64,000 bases of DNA from Ectopseudomonas mendocina (GTDB lineage: Bacteria > Pseudomonadota > Gammaproteobacteria > Pseudomonadales > Pseudomonadaceae), in assembly GCF_016008875.1 (NCBI RefSeq), contig NZ_JADTQG010000019.1, positions 53,514 through 117,513 of the forward strand, in the 5' to 3' direction. Shown one piece after another: positions 26,686 to 35,249 of this stretch (the stretch's first letter is position 1; the number at the start of each line of letters is the position of its first letter). The notes under the pieces were generated by a model, which worked only from the letters and a program-made list of their open reading frames with translations, was not told the DNA's origin and did not search any database. The position numbers were made by a program, and so were the translations under genes.

Positions 26686-28101
26686 CTACAGGCCCGCGTG
26701 GGCAGCGATGGCAGTGGCGATGGCGATGGCCAGGTGCGACGGGTTGCGCTTGATCGAGTACTGGGTCAGTTCCGGGTGGCTTTCGACGAAGCTGGTATTG
26801 AACTGGCCGCTACGGAATTCCGGGTTACGCAGGATTTCCTGGTAATAGGGCGCGGTGGTGCGCACGCCCTGCACGCGCATGTCGTCCAGTGCGCGCAGGC
26901 CACGATCCATCGCCTCTTCCCAGGTCAGCGCCCAGACGATCAGCTTCAAGCACATCGAGTCGTAATAGGGCGGAATGGTGTAGCCGGTGTAGATCGCCGT
27001 GTCGGTGCGCACACCGGGGCCGCCGGGGGCGTAGTAGCGGGTGATCTTGCCGAACGACGGCAGGAAGTTGTTCTTCGGGTCCTCGGCGTTGATACGGAAC
27101 TGCAGGGCATAACCGCGGTGGATGATGTCTTCCTGCTTGACCGACAGCGGCAGGCCACTAGCGATGCGGATCTGCTCGCGAACGATGTCGATGCCGGTGA
27201 TTTCCTCGGTGATGGTGTGCTCCACCTGCACCCGGGTGTTCATCTCCATGAAGTACACCTCGCCTTCGGCGAGCAGGAACTCCACGGTACCGGCGTTCTC
27301 GTAGCCCACGGCCTGCGCTGCACGCACGGCCAGGTCACCGATATAGGCGCGCTGCTCGGGGGTGAGCTGCGGGCTGGGGGCGATTTCGATCAGTTTTTGG
27401 TTACGCCGCTGGATCGAGCAATCTCGCTCGTACAGGTGCACGGTGTTGCCGAAGCTGTCGGCGAGGATCTGCGCCTCGATGTGCTTCGGGTTGACGATGC
27501 ATTTTTCCAGGAAGACGGAGGCCGAACCGAAGGCCTTGGTCGCCTCGGAGATCACTCGCGGGTAGGCCTGCTCCAGCTCCTCGCGGCTGTTGCAGCGACG
27601 AATGCCGCGACCGCCACCACCGGAGGTCGCCTTGAGCATCACCGGGTAACCGATACGCTCGCCTTCTCGCAGGGCTTCGGCCAGGTCGGCGACGTTGCCT
27701 TCGGTGCCGGGAGTGCAGGGCACACCAGCAGCCATCATGCTGCGTCGGGCTTCGGTCTTGTCGCCCATGCGGCGGATGACTTCCGCGCTCGGACCTATGA
27801 ATTTGATCCCACGTTCAGCGCAGATCTCTGCAAGTTCGGCGTTTTCAGAAAGGAAACCGTAGCCGGGGTGCAACGCATCGCAACCGGTTTCCACCGCCAG
27901 ATTGACCAGCTTGCGCGGGTTCAGATAGCCGGCCAGCGGATCTTCGCCAATGCTGTGCGCCTCGTCGGCACGCTTGACGTGCAACGCATGACGGTCGGCG
28001 TCGGAATAGATCGCCACCGAGCGGATGCCCATTTCGGCGCAGGCCCGCACGATGCGGACGGCAATCTCACCACGGTTGGCGATCAATATTTTTCTTATCA
28101 C
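26686..28101 (-). CDS. pycA: Pyruvate carboxylase subunit A (biotin carboxylase)
   Basis: A 471-residue ATP-grasp biotin carboxylase (AccC-like). It has the N-terminal IRKILIANRGEIAVRI, the glycine-rich loop KATSGGGGRGIR and MNTRVQVEHTITEEITG with the catalytic glutamates. It carboxylates the biotin on PycB. The start is the GTG at 28101 because GAGGATTGGATC precedes it and the family begins here. The gene is first in a two-gene operon and is divergent from the LysR gene across 155 bp holding an 18-bp palindrome. It is distinct from acetyl-CoA carboxylase AccC by context only. Confidence 0.95.
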   Translation of the reverse strand: MIRKILIANRGEIAVRIVRACAEMGIRSVAIYSDADRHALHVKRADEAHSIGEDPLAGYLNPRKLVNLAVETGCDALHPGYGFLSENAELAEICAERGIKFIGPSAEVIRRMGDKTEARRSMMAAGVPCTPGTEGNVADLAEALREGERIGYPVMLKATSGGGGRGIRRCNSREELEQAYPRVISEATKAFGSASVFLEKCIVNPKHIEAQILADSFGNTVHLYERDCSIQRRNQKLIEIAPSPQLTPEQRAYIGDLAVRAAQAVGYENAGTVEFLLAEGEVYFMEMNTRVQVEHTITEEITGIDIVREQIRIASGLPLSVKQEDIIHRGYALQFRINAEDPKNNFLPSFGKITRYYAPGGPGVRTDTAIYTGYTIPPYYDSMCLKLIVWALTWEEAMDRGLRALDDMRVQGVRTTAPYYQEILRNPEFRSGQFNTSFVESHPELTQYSIKRNPSHLAIAIATAIAAHAGL

Positions 28102-28214
28102 GATCCAATCCTCAGCGCAGAGCTGCAAGGGACGCTGCAACAGTTGGTTGCAAAACGTGGTGAAACCCTATCCGGCTATACGAATTAACCAAAATGAATA
28201 ATTATTTGATCGTG

Positions 28215-28232
28215 CATAAGTAATTACTTATG
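28215..28232. promoter_or_regulatory. 18-bp palindrome, probable PycR operator
   Basis: CATAAGTAATTACTTATG is a perfect palindrome centred about 30 bp upstream of the LysR-gene start, in the AT-rich divergent region. It contains the T-N11-A pattern expected of LysR-type operators. Confidence 0.6.
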
Positions 28233-28256
28233 TACTGACCGAATGAGGACGAAAAC

Positions 28257-29231
28257 GTGCGTAAAACCCTGCTGCGCATGACCCTGCGCCAACTTCAGGT
28301 ATTCCGGGCCGTATGCGAACACGGCTCCTACAGCCGCGCCGCCGATGAAATGGCGCTGACCCAGCCGGCCGTGAGCCTGCAGATTCGTCAGTTGGAAGAT
28401 CTGGTCGGCCAGCCGCTGTTCGAGTACGTCGGCAAGAAGCTCTACCTCACCGAAGCCGCCGAAGCGCTACGCCGTGCCAGCAGCGACATTTTCGGCCGCC
28501 TGGAGAGCCTGGATATGCAGTTGTCGGACTTGCAGGGCTCGCTGCAGGGGCAGCTTAATCTGTGCGTGGAATCCAGCGCCAAATACTTCATTCCCCACCT
28601 TTTCGGCGATTTTCGCCGCCAGTATCCGGAAGTCAGCCTCAACCTCACGGTAGTCAACCACGCTCTGGCTGTGCGTCGCCTGACCCTCAGCCGGGACGAC
28701 CTGATGATCATGAGTCAGGTGCCGCAGGACCTGGCGCTGGACTTCATGCCCTTTCTCAACAACCCGATCATCGCCGTGGCGGCGCCGGATCACCCGCTGT
28801 GCGAGGCGGACAGTCTCCAGTTGCAGGATCTAACCGCTTATCCGCTGCTGATTCGCGAAAGCGGCTCCGGTACCCGCCGGGCCTGCGAGGAATACTGCCA
28901 CCAGAAACGCGCGCATTTCCCGCATACGCTGGAGATCGGTTCGCTGGAATCGCAGCGCGAAGCGGTGCTGGCCGGGCTCGGCATCGCCTTGTTACCGCGC
29001 CATGCGGTCCGCCTGGAGATGCAGCACGGCCTGCTGCGCGAGCTGCCAGTGGCCGAGTTGCCGCTACAAAGAAGCTGGTGCGTAGTGAATATTCGTGGCC
29101 GCAGGTTGTCCCCTGTAGCACAGGCTTTCGTCGATTACATCCGCACCGAACGTGCTCGCATCGTCAAGCTGGCCGAGCGTTTCGAGGGTAGCCACGCAGG
29201 ATCGGGCAAGAATCTCGCAGTATCGGCCTAA
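28257..29231 (+). CDS. pycR: LysR-family regulator of pyruvate carboxylase
   Basis: A 324-residue LysR-type regulator. The N-terminal winged helix-turn-helix is TLRQLQVFRAVCEHGSYSRAADEMALTQPAVSLQIRQLE in two runs, followed by a PBP2-like sensor domain. It is divergent from pycAB, the arrangement of PAO1 PA5435-PA5437, where PA5437 has been named PycR. The GTG start at 28257 has ATGAGGAC upstream; an in-frame ATG at 28278 is an alternative. The palindrome just upstream suggests autoregulation. The inducer is unknown. Confidence 0.9.
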   Translation: MRKTLLRMTLRQLQVFRAVCEHGSYSRAADEMALTQPAVSLQIRQLEDLVGQPLFEYVGKKLYLTEAAEALRRASSDIFGRLESLDMQLSDLQGSLQGQLNLCVESSAKYFIPHLFGDFRRQYPEVSLNLTVVNHALAVRRLTLSRDDLMIMSQVPQDLALDFMPFLNNPIIAVAAPDHPLCEADSLQLQDLTAYPLLIRESGSGTRRACEEYCHQKRAHFPHTLEIGSLESQREAVLAGLGIALLPRHAVRLEMQHGLLRELPVAELPLQRSWCVVNIRGRRLSPVAQAFVDYIRTERARIVKLAERFEGSHAGSGKNLAVSA

Positions 29232-29301
29232 CCTTTCCCAGCTGAGCTGAGCGACAGTGCCAGCCTGGAATCGCACCACCAACCCCGTCCGGGAGAACTC
29301 T

Positions 29302-30489
29302 ATGCTGTCGGGAATCAGCGCCCTGCTCGAGGCCATGCGCGCGCTGGAACGCGACAATGGCCAGGCTGTGCTCGCCACCGTGGTCAAGGTCGAAGGCTCG
29401 GCCTACCGCCGCCCCGGCGCGCGCATGCTGATCCCGCTGTATGGCGGCACCGTCGGCACCATCAGCGGCGGCTGCCTGGAATCCGAAGTGGCGAAGAAGG
29501 CCTGGTGGCTGACCGATAGTGGCGAAGCAGTGATCCGCCGGTACAGCACGGCCACCGAGGAGGACGATGACGATCAGGACGCCGCACTGACTTTCGGCCT
29601 CGGCTGCAACGGCACCGTGCATGTGCTGCTCGAACGCCACAGCGCGGAAAGGCCGCTGGCGGTGCTCGATCTACTGCGTCAGGTGCGCGAAAGCGGTCAG
29701 GCTGGGGCAGTCGCCACGGTGATCGGCTGTTATCGCAACGCCCGCGTGCGCGTGGGTGATCGTCTTTGCCTGCATCCATCGCTCAGTGACAGTGGTCGCC
29801 TGCTGGATGCGGCACTCGACGCCGAGGTTCGCGCCGACCTGGAACGAACCCTGGTTGACGGCCGCTCCTCGCTGCGCAGCTACCGCGATGAGCGCGGCGA
29901 GATCGAGGTGTTCTGCGAATACCAGGCGCCGCAACGGCGCCTGGTGATCTTTGGCGCCGGGCATGACGCCCAGCCGCTGACACATATGGCCAAACTGCTG
30001 GACTGGCACGTTACCGTGGTCGACGGCCGCGCTCATTTCACCCGCGCCGAACGCTTTCCCGAGGCCGACGCCGTGCTGCAGGTCGATGCGCGACCGCCCT
30101 ATGACCTGCACGCGCTCACCGATGGCGCCCTGGTGGCGATCATGAGCCACAGCTACAGCCAGGATCGTCATTGGCTGGGCAGCGTGCTGCAGGGTTCGCC
30201 CGCCTATATCGGCCAGTTGGGACCGCGTGACCGCACCGAACGGCTGCTGGACGAGATTCGCCAGCACAGCCCGCAGTTGCCGGCACTGGAGCGCCTGCAC
30301 TACCCCATCGGCCTGGATATCGGCGGCGACACGCCGGAAAGCGTGGCCACGGCGATCCTCGCCGAGATGACCGCGGCCATCAACCAGCGCACAGGCGGCA
30401 TGCTCAAGCATCGCCAGGCGGCGATCCATACACCGACACCGCTGGACTGCAGCGATATCGAAAGCGCGGCCAGACTGACTGCCTCCTGA
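29302..30489 (+). CDS. XdhC-family molybdenum-enzyme maturation factor
   Basis: A 395-residue XdhC/CoxI protein. The N-terminal domain has TVVKVEGSAYRRPGARML and GTISGGCLE. The C-terminal Rossmann domain contains RRLVIFGAGHDAQPLT. Such proteins bind molybdenum cofactor, promote its sulfuration and insert it into xanthine-dehydrogenase-type enzymes. It is convergent with the iorB/iorA-like molybdenum hydroxylase genes, its likely client. The ATG at 29302 follows CCGGGAGAAC. An acidic insert (EEDDDDQD) around residue 90 is noticeable. Confidence 0.9.
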   Translation: MLSGISALLEAMRALERDNGQAVLATVVKVEGSAYRRPGARMLIPLYGGTVGTISGGCLESEVAKKAWWLTDSGEAVIRRYSTATEEDDDDQDAALTFGLGCNGTVHVLLERHSAERPLAVLDLLRQVRESGQAGAVATVIGCYRNARVRVGDRLCLHPSLSDSGRLLDAALDAEVRADLERTLVDGRSSLRSYRDERGEIEVFCEYQAPQRRLVIFGAGHDAQPLTHMAKLLDWHVTVVDGRAHFTRAERFPEADAVLQVDARPPYDLHALTDGALVAIMSHSYSQDRHWLGSVLQGSPAYIGQLGPRDRTERLLDEIRQHSPQLPALERLHYPIGLDIGGDTPESVATAILAEMTAAINQRTGGMLKHRQAAIHTPTPLDCSDIESAARLTAS

Positions 30490-30876
30490 GCGAAACCCCG
30501 GATTGCATCCGGGCTACGGCCTGACACGACACCTCTGTGGGAGCTGCACTCCGTTTCAGCCGCGATCAACCGCAAAAGCTCGCCGCTGAAGCGCCTCCCA
30601 CACAGAGTGGCACCGTGCGCCCTCCGGTCTACCGTCCGACACAGCCCCCTGTAGGAGCGGCTTCAGCCGCGATCAATACTCAAAAAGCTCGCTGCAACGA
30701 CTGCATGAATGCAGGAGGTAGAGCGAAGCAGGATGCCAGCGCCGAAAGCGGCTCCTACATAAGAACGCTCCCTGGAACACGGCGAATCTGCCCTTGTGAG
30801 AGGGACTTTAGCCGCGACCGGCTGAAACGAAAAAGCCCGGGCAATTGCCCGGGGGTAGTGTTTACAGCGAGCGACC
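30490..30876. other. Gene-free repeat region between xdhC-like and iorB-like genes
   Basis: 387 bp with no gene. It contains the CCCGGATTGCATCCGGG hairpin (30496-30517), a partial REP-like half (GTGGGAGCTGCACTCC, near 30538), a REP-like unit GTAGGAGCGGCTTCAGCC (30651-30676), a further half-unit GGCTCCTAC near 30755, and the terminator of the convergent gene at 30829. Confidence 0.75.
30829..30853 (-). terminator. Intrinsic terminator of the iorAB-like operon
   Basis: CCCGGGCAATTGCCCGGG is a perfect 18-bp palindrome, followed on the minus strand by CTTTTTCG. It lies 23 bp after the stop codon of the large subunit. Confidence 0.85.
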
Positions 30877-33114
30877 TCAGGCCGTGATCTGCGCCGGGAA
30901 CGGCAGCTTGCGCAAGCGCACGCCAGTAGCGGCGAACAGGGCGTTGGCCAGGGCCGGCGCCAGCGGCGGCACGCCCGGCTCACCGACACCGGTGGGGTTC
31001 TGCGCAGACGGCACGATATGCACCTCGACCTTGGGCATTTCGTTCATGCGCAGCACCTGGAAGTCGTGGAAGTTCGACTGCTCGACCCGCCCTTCCTTCA
31101 AGGTGATTGCACTGTGCCGGGCGGCAGCCAGGGCGAAGCCGATACCGCCTTCCATCTGCGCCTTGATCACGTCGGGGTTGATGGCGATACCGCAGTCCAC
31201 CGCGCATACAACGCGATCCAGACGATAGCTGCCATCGGCCTTGACCGTAACCTCGGCGACTTGCGCGACGAACGAGCCGAACGACTCATGCACGGTGATG
31301 CCCCGCCCGCGCTTCTCACCCTCGCTGCCCGACGCCAGTGGCTTGTCCCAGCCAGCCTGCTTGGCGGCCAGCTCCAACACACCGCGATGACGCGGCTGGC
31401 TGTCCAGCAGCGCATGGCGGAACGCGTAGGGGTCCTGCCCAGCCGCCACCGCAGCCTCGTCGATCATGGTTTCGGCGACATAACCGGTGTGGGTATGACC
31501 GACCGAACGCCACCACAGCACCGGCACCTTGATATTGCTCGGCGTGCTCAGCTCCACCTGCAGGTTGGGCACCGCATAGGACAGGTTGGACAGCCCCTCG
31601 ACCGAGGTATGGTCGACACCATCCTTGATCATGAAAGGCTCCATCGAAGTGCCGGTCATAATTGACTGGCCGACGATGCGGTTGTGCCAGGCCTGCAGCT
31701 TGCCGGCCTCGTCCAGACCAATACGCGCACGGTGCACGTACATCGGCCTGAAGAACCCGCCACGGGTGTCGTCCTCACGGGTCCAGACCATCTTCACCGG
31801 CGCATCGACGCCCTTGTCGCGCGCGGCCTTGGTGATCGCCACCGCCTCCAGCAGATAATCGGACAGTGAACTGGCGCGACGACCGAAACTGCCGCCTGCG
31901 TACAGCTGGGTCAGCGAGACCTGCTCGGGTTTGAAGCCCAGATAATTGCTAATGATGGCCTGGTCGACGGTCTGAAATTGCTCGCCGTTCCAGATCTCGC
32001 AGCGCTCGTCGGAGAGTTTGACCAGGCAATTCATCGGCTCCATCGCCGCATGGGCCAGATAAGGGAATTCGTAGTCGGCCTCGACCACCTTGGCGGCCTT
32101 GGCCAGCGCCGCATCGGCATCGCCCTTGCTCGTCGCCGGCAAACCGGGCTTGCCCGCGCTGTCGCGGTATTGCGCGAGAATTTCCTCGCTGCCGAGGGTG
32201 AAGGCCTGGCTCTCGTCCCAGTCGATTACCAGCGCATCACGACCCTGACGCGCCGCCCAAGTGTTCTTCGCCAGCACGGCGACCCCCGATCGGCCGTGGG
32301 GCAGATCGCGAAACTCCACCACCTCGACCACATCGCGCACGGCCTTGGCCTTGCTGACGTCGACCGAGCGCGGCACGCTGCCGAAACGCGGCGGATAGGC
32401 AACCATGGCCACCAGCATGCCGGGCAGCTTGAAGTCCTGGGTGAAGATGGCGCTGCCATCGGTCTTGCCCGGACTGTCCTTGCGGCGCAGTTCGCGCTTG
32501 CCGATCAGCTTGAAGTCCTTGGGGTTCTTGAGCTGCACCTGTTCGGGCACCGGCTGCGAGGCTGCCGCCTCGACCAGCTCGCCGAAGTCGGCACTGCGCC
32601 CGGAGCCGCCGTGACTGACCACGCCCTTGTCGACGCTGATTTCACTCGCCGGCACGCCCCAGCGCTGCGCAGCCGCTGCCACCAGCATGGCCTTGGCGGT
32701 CGCACCGGCGTTGCGCATCTGCTCCCAGGAGTTGGCCATGGCGGTGCTGCCGCCGGTACCCTGCATCGGGCCGAAGGCGAGGTTGTTGTAGCGCTTCACA
32801 TCGGCCGGCGCACCCTCGACGCGCACCTTGTCCCAGTCCGCGTCCAGTTCTTCGGCCAACAGCGTGGCCAGGCCGGTGTAGCTGCCCTGGCCCATTTCCA
32901 GGTGTTTGGCCAGCACGGTCACCGTGCCATCCAGGTCGATGCGCACGAAGGCGTTCGGCTCCAGCGGGCCGCCTGCCGCCAGTACATCCATGCCGCGCAA
33001 CAGCGGCGCGAAGAAGATGCCCAGAGCCAGGCCGCCGGCGCCCTTGAGCAGGCTGCGACGGCTGACATTGAGAATGCCGCGCGTGGCGCTATCGGGGGTT
33101 TCGATCTTGCCCAT
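30877..33114 (-). CDS. Molybdopterin-binding oxidoreductase large subunit (isoquinoline 1-oxidoreductase beta-like)
   Basis: A 745-residue xanthine-oxidase-family large subunit of the IorB/aldehyde-dehydrogenase type. A twin-arginine signal (SRRSLLKGAGGLALG, about residues 18-32) indicates folded export to the periplasm. Cofactor motifs include GQGSYTGLATLLAEELDADW and the C-terminal GVGEPG, with the conserved active-site glutamate at E712. The ATG at 33114 has GAGGAGCG upstream. The partner iron-sulfur subunit lies 13 bp upstream and the XdhC factor is convergent. The substrate (an aldehyde or N-heterocycle) cannot be told. No cytochrome c subunit gene is adjacent. Confidence 0.9.
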   Translation of the reverse strand: MGKIETPDSATRGILNVSRRSLLKGAGGLALGIFFAPLLRGMDVLAAGGPLEPNAFVRIDLDGTVTVLAKHLEMGQGSYTGLATLLAEELDADWDKVRVEGAPADVKRYNNLAFGPMQGTGGSTAMANSWEQMRNAGATAKAMLVAAAAQRWGVPASEISVDKGVVSHGGSGRSADFGELVEAAASQPVPEQVQLKNPKDFKLIGKRELRRKDSPGKTDGSAIFTQDFKLPGMLVAMVAYPPRFGSVPRSVDVSKAKAVRDVVEVVEFRDLPHGRSGVAVLAKNTWAARQGRDALVIDWDESQAFTLGSEEILAQYRDSAGKPGLPATSKGDADAALAKAAKVVEADYEFPYLAHAAMEPMNCLVKLSDERCEIWNGEQFQTVDQAIISNYLGFKPEQVSLTQLYAGGSFGRRASSLSDYLLEAVAITKAARDKGVDAPVKMVWTREDDTRGGFFRPMYVHRARIGLDEAGKLQAWHNRIVGQSIMTGTSMEPFMIKDGVDHTSVEGLSNLSYAVPNLQVELSTPSNIKVPVLWWRSVGHTHTGYVAETMIDEAAVAAGQDPYAFRHALLDSQPRHRGVLELAAKQAGWDKPLASGSEGEKRGRGITVHESFGSFVAQVAEVTVKADGSYRLDRVVCAVDCGIAINPDVIKAQMEGGIGFALAAARHSAITLKEGRVEQSNFHDFQVLRMNEMPKVEVHIVPSAQNPTGVGEPGVPPLAPALANALFAATGVRLRKLPFPAQITA

Positions 33115-33127
33115 GATTCGACGCTCC

Positions 33128-33586
33128 TCAGGCCAGCTGACCAGCCGCTTCGTGGATGGCGGCGCGAATCCGCACATAGGTGGCGCAGCGGCAGATATTG
33201 CCGCTCATGGCCGCGTCGATATCGGCGTCGCTGGGCGCCTTGTTGCTGCTGAGCAGCGCCGTGGCGGCCATGATCTGCCCGGACTGGCAGTAGCCGCACT
33301 GCACCACGTCCAGCTCGCGCCAGGCCTGTTGCACCACCTTGCCCACGGCGTCTTCGCCGACCGCCTCGATGGTGCTGATGCGTTTGCCGGCTACCGCCGA
33401 TACCGGCGTGACGCAGGAGCGGGTCGGCTGGCCATCGACATTCACCGTGCAGGCGCCGCACAGGGCCATGCCGCAGCCGTACTTGGTGCCGGTGAGATTG
33501 GCGACGTCGCGCAAAGCCCAGAGCAGCGGCATATCGCCTGCCACGTCCAGTTCATGCTCCTGGCCGTTGAGATTCAGGGTAATCAT
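33128..33586 (-). CDS. (2Fe-2S) subunit of the molybdenum hydroxylase (IorA-like)
   Basis: A 152-residue small subunit with two [2Fe-2S] clusters. The plant-ferredoxin-type cluster uses C38, C43, C46 and C58. The C-terminal four-helix cluster uses C97, C100, C132 and C134 (CGYC and ICRC). It carries electrons from the molybdenum site. It has no signal of its own and is presumably exported with the twin-arginine large subunit. It is the first gene of a two-gene operon. Confidence 0.93.
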   Translation of the reverse strand: MITLNLNGQEHELDVAGDMPLLWALRDVANLTGTKYGCGMALCGACTVNVDGQPTRSCVTPVSAVAGKRISTIEAVGEDAVGKVVQQAWRELDVVQCGYCQSGQIMAATALLSSNKAPSDADIDAAMSGNICRCATYVRIRAAIHEAAGQLA

Positions 33587-33801
33587 GGTCTGCCCACCTT
33601 TCTGATGGTGTCTAAGTCATTTCGCCAGGCCGCCCTGGCGATCACGGTCAGGCCCGCACGCAAGGGGCCGGAGCGTCACTTTAGTGGGCGCAAAAGCGGC
33701 TGTCGCCGCCTGCCGGTGAGATAGGCAGAACCGGGCAACAAGTTCGTAGAATCGGGCAAGCTCATTGCCCTGCCCGCAGGCAGGCAGGGCGACGAGAGGA
33801 G

Positions 33802-34014
33802 TCAGGCGGCGCGGCGCGAGGTGCGTTCGCTGCGCTGCGCGTAGCTGGCGGGCACCAGCTCGGGGAAATCGGCAAGCTCGCGTTGCAGCTGGCACTGCTC
33901 GGCATAATTTTCGATGGCCCGGCGGTAGGCCATGCGGCGCTGGTCTTGCAGTTTGCGTCGGGTCTTGGCGTCGGGTTGGTCGTGCAGTTGCGCGTCATCG
34001 AAGATACGAGGCAT
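33802..34014 (-). CDS. Small conserved hypothetical protein
   Basis: A 70-residue, highly charged protein (MPRIFDDAQLHDQPDAKTRR, then MAYRRAIENYAEQ), predicted to be mostly one long helix, with a basic C-terminus. There is no signal peptide. The pattern QDQRRMAYRRAIE is, as far as I recall, conserved in short Pseudomonas proteins of unknown function (PA3496-like), but I cannot confirm the family. It stands alone between the molybdenum hydroxylase and the RpiR regulator, in the same direction as both. Confidence 0.65.
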   Translation of the reverse strand: MPRIFDDAQLHDQPDAKTRRKLQDQRRMAYRRAIENYAEQCQLQRELADFPELVPASYAQRSERTSRRAA

Positions 34015-34110
34015 CTCGGTTCTCCCGGAACGAGGACTGGAGGCCTCAGCTTGCTCCGGGCAGATGACGCTTTTGCGGCGGGCAGATGAACAGGCGGTGA
34101 AACCGCGCGC

Positions 34111-34977
34111 TCAGTCCTCGCTGCTGCGCAGGGACTTTGGCGACAGGCGCAGGCTGCGCAGACTGCGCTTGACGCTCTTGAGGTGGTTGACCAGGCTCGG
34201 GCCCCGCGCCATGGCCACGCCCATGGCGAGTACGTCGATCACCACCAGGTGGGCGATGCGCGAGGTCAGCGGGGTGTAGATCTCGGTGTCTTCCTGCACG
34301 TCGATGGCCAGGTTCACGGTCGACAGCTCCGCCAGCGGAGTCTGGCTCGGGCACAGGGTGATCAGGCTGGCGCCGGATTCACGCACCAGATTGGCGGTGA
34401 TCAGCAGGTCCTTGGAACGCCCGGACTGGGAAATGCACACTGCCACATCGCCCGGCTGCAGGGTCACCGCACTCATCGCCTGCATGTGCGGGTCGGAATA
34501 GGCCGCGGCGTTGAGCAGCAGGCGGAAAAATTTGTGCTGGGCATCGGCCGCCACGGCGCCGGAGGCACCGAAGCCGTAGAACTCCACGCGCTGCGCGTTG
34601 GAGCACGCGGCGATGGCGCGCTGCAGGGCCTCGGGGTCGAGCTTCTCGCGCACCTCCATCAGCGTATGCAGGGTGGTGTCGAAGATCTTCAGGCTGAAGT
34701 CGGCGACCGAGTCATCCTCGTGAATCGCGAACTGACCGAAGCTGGCACCCGCGGCCAGGCTCTGCGCCAGCTTCAGCTTGAGGTCCTGGAAACCACTGCA
34801 ACCGATGGCGCGGCAGAAACGCACGATGGTCGGCTCGCTGATGCCGACACTGTGCGCCAGCTCGGCCATGGAGCTGTGCATCACCGATGCAGGATCGAGC
34901 AAGACGTGATCGGCCACCTTGAGCTCGGACTTGCGCAGCAGGTGGCGCGACTGGGCGATGTGTTGCAACAGATTCAC
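34111..34977 (-). CDS. MurR/RpiR-family regulator (HexR paralogue)
   Basis: A 288-residue regulator. The N-terminal RpiR helix-turn-helix (about residues 1-77) includes MAELAHSVGISEPTIVRFCRAIG. The C-terminal SIS sugar-phosphate-binding domain has FYGFGASGAVAADAQHKFFR and ISQSGRSKDLL. It resembles PAO1 PA5438 and P. putida PP_5350 more than true HexR (PA3184, which begins MDRVRNLLEQ), so I do not give it the hexR name. It is divergent from a G6PDH gene with a TGTAGT-TAT-ACTACA operator between. By analogy, an Entner-Doudoroff sugar phosphate probably relieves repression. Confidence 0.9.
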   Translation of the reverse strand: MNLLQHIAQSRHLLRKSELKVADHVLLDPASVMHSSMAELAHSVGISEPTIVRFCRAIGCSGFQDLKLKLAQSLAAGASFGQFAIHEDDSVADFSLKIFDTTLHTLMEVREKLDPEALQRAIAACSNAQRVEFYGFGASGAVAADAQHKFFRLLLNAAAYSDPHMQAMSAVTLQPGDVAVCISQSGRSKDLLITANLVRESGASLITLCPSQTPLAELSTVNLAIDVQEDTEIYTPLTSRIAHLVVIDVLAMGVAMARGPSLVNHLKSVKRSLRSLRLSPKSLRSSED

Positions 34978-35055
34978 GGAGATAGGCTCTATGCAGAAAA
35001 GGGTCTACCGCGGCGCTCGGCGAGTCTCGGCTCGGTTATGATCGGCGGTCGGCGG

Positions 35056-35083
35056 TTGTAGTGACCTTGTAGTTATACTACAT
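35056..35083. promoter_or_regulatory. HexR/RpiR-type operator
   Basis: TGTAGTTATACTACA (35068-35082) is a palindrome with 6-bp arms, close to the HexR consensus TGTAATTAAATTACA. An extra half-site TTGTAGT occurs 11 bp upstream (35056), about one helical turn away, in direct orientation to the left arm. The site is 90 bp upstream of the regulator start and 168 bp upstream of zwf. Confidence 0.7.
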
Positions 35084-35249
35084 AGCTCGGGCTCGCGCAC
35101 AGCCAAGCGGCTGCCGAACAGCTGAATGAATGTTTCAAACATCGGGCACGCCGCAAAAACACAGGCATTCTTGGGGCGTTTGTCACTGCCTCCTTCCTGC
35201 AAACGCAGGTAGTTTGCAACGGTCCGCTAAACGAGTCGGAGTGTTTCCC

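Noticed and set aside
34111..34977. Naming this gene hexR
   Set aside because: The N-terminus MNLLQHIAQSRHLLRKSE and the location match the PA5438/PP_5350 paralogue, whereas HexR (PA3184) begins differently and lies with edd, gap or zwf-pgl-eda.
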